A stretch of DNA of 64,000 nucleotides from Aphelocoma coerulescens (taxonomy: Eukaryota > Chordata > Aves > Passeriformes > Corvidae): positions 24,757,967 through 24,821,966 of the forward strand of contig NC_091022.1 of NCBI RefSeq assembly GCF_041296385.1. Direction: 5' to 3'. The notes under the pieces were generated by a model. The model had not been told where the DNA came from. It searched no databases and worked only from the letters and a program-made list of their open reading frames with translations. The translations under genes and the position numbers were made by a program. Positions 60,601-64,000 of this stretch are shown piece by piece. Position 1 is the stretch's first letter. Every line of letters starts with the position of its first letter.

Positions 60601-61230
60601 CAGCAAGATTGATTTATTTAATTATTTTACAAACTCTTTTATAGACTTTTTTCTTCATAGTCTAATTGGACAAAGGATCAGCCACCCCCTGGGTGGATTG
60701 GCTAGAAATCCTAAAAATCCATTGTCAAAATATTTTTCTACTGTACCATAAACTTGGTTCTACAAGGTCGCAGGTGTTCATAGTTTACAGAACTTCTGCT
60801 AATCTCTTTGTGAGAGAGAAAAGTATCCCACAGGCTTAGAAAGAAGCAAGAAAATTCTTGCTAGCAGCAATATTGTATCCACATGAATAACTTGAGGAAA
60901 TTGATTAATTCTGCTTGAGTGTGAGCTGGACTAAACACTTCTCCAGTGTTTCTGTGTTTAACAAGGTCTTGCCTTTTTTATTTTCATGAGTTTTTGCTCT
61001 TCTGAAGTAGTGTTGCTCTTCTGTCTGCTTCCCAAAATTGATACCAATTTCACTGTTAAAGAATTACTGTGAATGTTCTAAAAAAACCCTATATATTTTT
61101 AAAAATACTTTCAAGTACTGTTTATGTTGGTTTAACTTGAAGTAACTGTTTGATGAATGCTTCATAAAATTCTTCTTTATCTTTTTAGGTTTTTGAAAAA
61201 GTTGTACAAATTTTCGACAAAGAAGGCTAA
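48582..61230 (+). CDS. CMPK1: CMPK1 cytosolic UMP-CMP kinase, six coding exons
   Basis: CMPK1 moves a phosphate from ATP to UMP, CMP or dCMP. It supplies pyrimidine nucleotides in the cytosol and activates several nucleoside drugs. Exons 48582-48656, 57469-57615, 58480-58632, 60106-60182, 60268-60364 and 61189-61230 join to 591 bases: 196 residues plus stop, the usual family length. Seen: P-loop [10 protein letters not shown] (residues 10-19); NMP-binding region [11 protein letters not shown] (about 43-53) and [18 protein letters not shown] (92-97) with its conserved Arg; LID segment [21 protein letters not shown] in two parts ([11 protein letters not shown] central); C-terminal QIFDKEG. All intron borders are GT-AG. 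The ATG at 48582 is the first in its frame. The open frame continues upstream without an ATG (see findings). Confidence 0.97.
53586..53642. repeat. 19-bp tandem repeat, three copies
   Basis: Three adjacent copies of ACACCACCGATCCCTCCTG, the last with one change (CTT for CCT). Confidence 0.9.
56788..57275 (+). mobile_element. CR1 LINE 3'-end fragment
   Basis: The stretch carries hallmark CR1 phrases: GACATTGAGGTGCTGG, GACAAGAGGAAATGGCCTGA, AGGGGAGGTTTAGGTTGGAC, GGAACAGGCCACCCAGGGA and a tail of GATTCT-type octamers. It is about 490 bases, 5'-truncated and internally degraded, with no intact reverse transcriptase frame. CR1 is the main LINE family of birds and other reptiles. It sits in the sense direction of CMPK1, ending about 200 bases before exon 2. 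Confidence 0.95.
57469..57615 (+). CDS. CMPK1: CMPK1 coding exon 2
   Basis: Acceptor TTTTGCCGTTGCAG, donor AGG|GTAAGG. It encodes [20 protein letters not shown] through SLLKR: the NMP-binding domain. Confidence 0.97.
57616..58479 (+). other. CMPK1 intron 2
   Basis: An 864-base GT-AG intron with AT-rich sequence and nothing else recognised. Confidence 0.9.
58480..58632 (+). CDS. CMPK1: CMPK1 coding exon 3
   Basis: Acceptor ATCTTTTATCAG, donor GAG|GTAATG. It encodes [20 protein letters not shown] through [10 protein letters not shown] to FDCDNE. Confidence 0.97.
58633..60105 (+). other. CMPK1 intron 3
   Basis: A 1.5 kb AT-rich GT-AG intron. No other feature seen. Confidence 0.9.
60106..60182 (+). 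CDS. CMPK1: CMPK1 coding exon 4 (LID region)
   Basis: Acceptor TTTCTTTGTAG, donor AAGAG|GTACTG. It encodes [20 protein letters not shown] and ESLEK; the last Arg codon is split across the intron. Confidence 0.96.
60268..60364 (+). CDS. CMPK1: CMPK1 coding exon 5
   Basis: Acceptor GCTTTCTCTTAG, donor GAA|GTAAGT. It encodes [20 protein letters not shown] and [12 protein letters not shown]. Confidence 0.96.
60365..61188 (+). other. CMPK1 intron 5
   Basis: An 824-base AT-rich GT-AG intron with a short (GT)n run near 60437-60450. Nothing else seen. Confidence 0.9.
61189..61230 (+). CDS. CMPK1: CMPK1 coding exon 6 (C-terminus)
   Basis: Acceptor TTATCTTTTTAG. It encodes [13 protein letters not shown] and then TAA. 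This exon is only 14 codons including the stop. Confidence 0.96.
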   Translation, partial: VFEKVVQIFDKEG

Positions 61231-63388
61231 TTCCCAGCTTGAAATGTCACTTAAACTTGTGCTTGAATCTTGCTTGAATAGCTGCTACTGCAGTCCACTC
61301 TTTGTAATTATTTTAAAAGATTTTTAAATTTTTTTTCACATATCTAAAGATGATTGGAAAAGCAGTTGATTAGAAATGGATCTGTTTTTTAAATAGGAAA
61401 TAATTTCTTGTGGCTATAGTATACAAGTTTCAGGGTTCTCCATTAGTGCAAGTTCAGTTACTCACATGGCAGAATCACAGTTAATACATCTTTCTGAAGA
61501 AACCATTTATTCTGTCACAGTTCTGTGCCTGTCATGGGCAGTCCTTCTTCTCCCTTATTGCCATACACCTACTTTTTTTTTAAGGATCAACTGAACAGCA
61601 GCATTAAGCAATGAAGGACCCATGTACCCTTGCTTGTTTTTTAGATGCTTGGACCAAGTTTAGCAAGTTGTTTTTTGGTTTTTTCCCAAAGCATAATTTC
61701 ATCCAAAATTCCCTTATATCCCCAAACCTGAATTCTCTAGGTTAAGCTACAGTTAGTATGAGAATCTGTTTTAGCAGTTCTCAAAAAACTATTAAATATG
61801 CTTTTCAGGAATAGACATACCAAGTACTTCATGAAAAGTGGTGCTTCCTTATGACTCTGGATGTAAACTGTCTTGCAAGTTCTTGGATGACATGGCCCTG
61901 GATTTTTCCTTGTTTTCATCTGCAAAAGATTAAGAAAGTCAGTTTAGTATTTCAATACTCATTTATCTTAAATGATAGTTATGTTCTTAACTACAGCATG
62001 GTCTTCACAAGATGGCAAAGCTCTTAAATAGTGTACAGTAAGCAAAATCTTCTAACAGTTCTGACTTTTGTAACAAGTGGAAGGGTTTTTCCTTATTATT
62101 ATTGAAATACTGTGTTACCAAATGCTTTAAAGTTTGTTACCTGGGAAAATATTTTTATGGTTAAACTAGTGAATTTGTTTCCCTAAAAAAGTGTAATTTT
62201 AATAGCTGTTTGTTTGAGAAGCTTGTAAGTTATTGCACTTTTGTTATGATATGGTCAGCTGAGGGGAAGATAACTGCAGGAAAAAGTTTCATTCCCTGAA
62301 GCAGAGTCCTGCTTCACCATGTTCTCTTGAATTAGACAAGTGCAGTCAGCAGCAAGAGCTGGGGTGAGCAGGGAACTGGTTGAAACAACCTGGTTTGCAC
62401 AATTTTGTCTTTTGTTTAAGCTTTTCTGTCCCCTGTATAGTATGCATAGGTCTGGGGGGGGGCCCAACCATGCATTCCTTGCATGCCCTAAGCTTCTACT
62501 GAAGGCCTGAAGGTGAGAGTTTTAACTGATTTTAGTGATAGAGTGGTTGTTCCCACGTTAACTGACGCTATAATTGGTTTGTGACATGCTAATTACACAG
62601 AATTGCAGTTTGGAAATCTTGATGCTCAGCTTTTCTTTAGTCATGACTTTCTCTGCTTAGGAAAAAGTTTAAATTAAGCTTAGCTTTTAATTAGAATCAG
62701 ATGTGTTGGTCCTCATTCTACAGTCAGATTTGTATTTTCAGGAGTTCTCATCTCACTGAGGTTATTGAGGCTGCTGGACTGGGGAAGAGATGAGTACAGA
62801 AACAAGGGTAAACTGCAGTAGCTTTTCCAGTCTGATAAGAGTTCAGGCAATGGACTGGCCACAAATAGCTGTTTACTACTGCAGCATATATGGACCATGA
62901 CTGCTTCTGGGAGTGTGGGAGGCCAATGCTCTCACTTTATGAATTTCTCCTTAAAAAAGAAAAAAAAAAAAGAAAACTTGGAATTTAATTCTTACTGTAT
63001 AAGTATGCTGACATGGATAGGATCCAGCAAAACTGCATCTTTTAGTATGAAGGTTAGAATCAGGGTTTTTCAAAAAATACTTCAAACTGGATTCTTTAAT
63101 TCAGAGAGATTTAATTCACTCTTGTTTCTAAGTTACTGGTTTTTACATGTTCTGTTCAGAATAGAGTATCCATTTTCTCTCATCATATACTTTTCTGTGT
63201 ATTTAAGTGCTGGAACAAAAAAAAACCTCTGGAGCAAGTTTTAGGAAAACACCCAACAATGTTTTGGCAATATTGAATTTGGAGTGGATTGTAATGTGTC
63301 TGTGCAAGGACTAGATTTTTTGTCATTTTATTTATTGAAGATGCCATTAAATGTGTTACCACTTCTTTCAAGATGGACTTATGATTGA

Positions 63389-63394
63389 AATAAA
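63389..63394 (+). terminator. Proximal CMPK1 polyadenylation signal
   Basis: AATAAA on the plus strand, about 2.16 kb after the stop. Confidence 0.5.
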
Positions 63395-63465
63395 GGTTAA
63401 AGGCAATATGCCAACGTGTTGTGTCCATTTAGCAGCAAAACTGTATAAAGAATTTGAGGAGATCC

Positions 63466-63471
63466 AATAAA
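63466..63471 (+). terminator. Distal CMPK1 polyadenylation signal
   Basis: AATAAA followed within 10-20 bases by TTTGTTCTGTGG, a T/GT-rich downstream element. It is the better of the two signals. Confidence 0.65.
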
Positions 63472-63818
63472 CTTTGTTCTGTGGCTTAATGAGTGCCTGG
63501 ATTACAGTTTCTGTCACAAGGGATATTTTTCATATATATCCATCTATATAAAGTGAGTATTTATTAGAGTTAGATGCTTCATGTGGCCACATGCACAGGG
63601 ATGTGTATGAAAGTTCAGTTTTCACCATCAAAAGTAAAGTCCTGAAGATCCTTTTAGGCACAGGATAAGATCAGGCCATTGCCTGTGGAATTGTTACTTT
63701 TTTTTGGTTATACAGTTTGTCAAATGACTCCATTCATATAGTAAAGTGATAATTCATTTGACACGTGTGAAAGAAAAGGGACTTGGAGTGGTCTAGGAAA
63801 CACAAACCTATTGTTCAC

Positions 63819-63972
63819 CTGCTGTTGGAGACACTTTTTGTCTGGATTTCTCATGATTCCCTGCTCAATCAGCAGCTGATCTCCTGACTGCTGTTCTGCT
63901 GGCTCTGCAGCACATGGCTGCGTGCTGTACTCCAGGCTGTTCTTAAAGGAAATTGGCACAACATAATATTCT
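63819..63972 (-). CDS. Candidate coding exon of an unidentified gene
   Basis: On the minus strand a pyrimidine-rich acceptor (TTTCTTTTATAG) is followed by 51 open codons and a donor-like CAGCAG|GTGAAC. The peptide begins EYYVVPISFKNSLEYSTQPC and contains EQQSGDQLLIEQGIM. The frame would enter with one base. I do not recognise the family. It lies convergent to the CMPK1 3' end and is cut near the window edge, so it may be a chance open frame, a pseudogene piece or a real terminal part of a neighbour. Confidence 0.25.
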
Positions 63973-64000
63973 CTATAAAAGAAACTGAGAGGCTGCCAGG

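Larger units (their letters stand above)
61231..63490 (+). other. CMPK1 3' untranslated region
   Basis: About 2.25 kb of AT-rich sequence from the stop to just past two AATAAA signals. The size is like that of mammalian CMPK1. No second gene is seen inside. Confidence 0.7.

Noticed and set aside
1..64000. CRISPR arrays, bacterial operons, rRNA or tRNA genes, intact retroviruses
   Set aside because: The sequence is vertebrate nuclear DNA. No direct-repeat array with spacers, cloverleaf or intact viral frame was seen.

Overview
This is vertebrate nuclear DNA: split genes with GT-AG introns, long AT-rich introns, CpG-island promoters and one CR1 LINE fragment. CR1 and the bird-like TAL1 and CMPK1 proteins (311 and 196 codons) point to an avian genome. 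I cannot name the species. Three genes can be rebuilt exon by exon, in the amniote order TAL1 (minus), STIL (minus), CMPK1 (plus); this is the human 1p33 block.

Layout. Positions 1-14,000: no protein gene seen. This is the 3' flank of TAL1. It holds two composite E-box/GATA motifs (3.8 and 4.5 kb), a polypurine tract, a CTCF-like motif and a GC-rich hexamer minisatellite (7.9-8.5 kb). 14.0-25.7 kb: TAL1 on the minus strand, with a long 3'UTR, three coding exons, a likely small 5'UTR exon and a GATA-motif promoter. 25.7-28.3 kb: TAL1 upstream DNA, GC-rich around 26.4-27.5 kb. 28.3-47.9 kb: STIL on the minus strand, with fifteen coding exons joining in a continuous frame of 1,301 codons plus stop; a small initiator exon was not found. 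47.8-48.6 kb: a CpG-rich promoter shared head-to-head by STIL and CMPK1, with three CCAAT boxes, an NRF1-like site and an RFX X-box-like palindrome. 48.6-63.5 kb: CMPK1 on the plus strand, six coding exons and a 2.2 kb 3'UTR. The last 200 bases hold an unidentified candidate exon on the minus strand.

The genes work in separate pathways: TAL1 is the haematopoietic bHLH regulator, STIL builds centrioles, and CMPK1 is the cytosolic UMP/CMP kinase. The two housekeeping or cell-cycle genes share a promoter. The lineage-restricted gene has its own GATA-type promoter and probable distal enhancers. I found no mobile system, CRISPR array or novel biochemical cassette. The points of interest are regulatory motifs, a GC-AG intron, a shifted KEN motif in STIL, and upstream ORFs in TAL1 and CMPK1.
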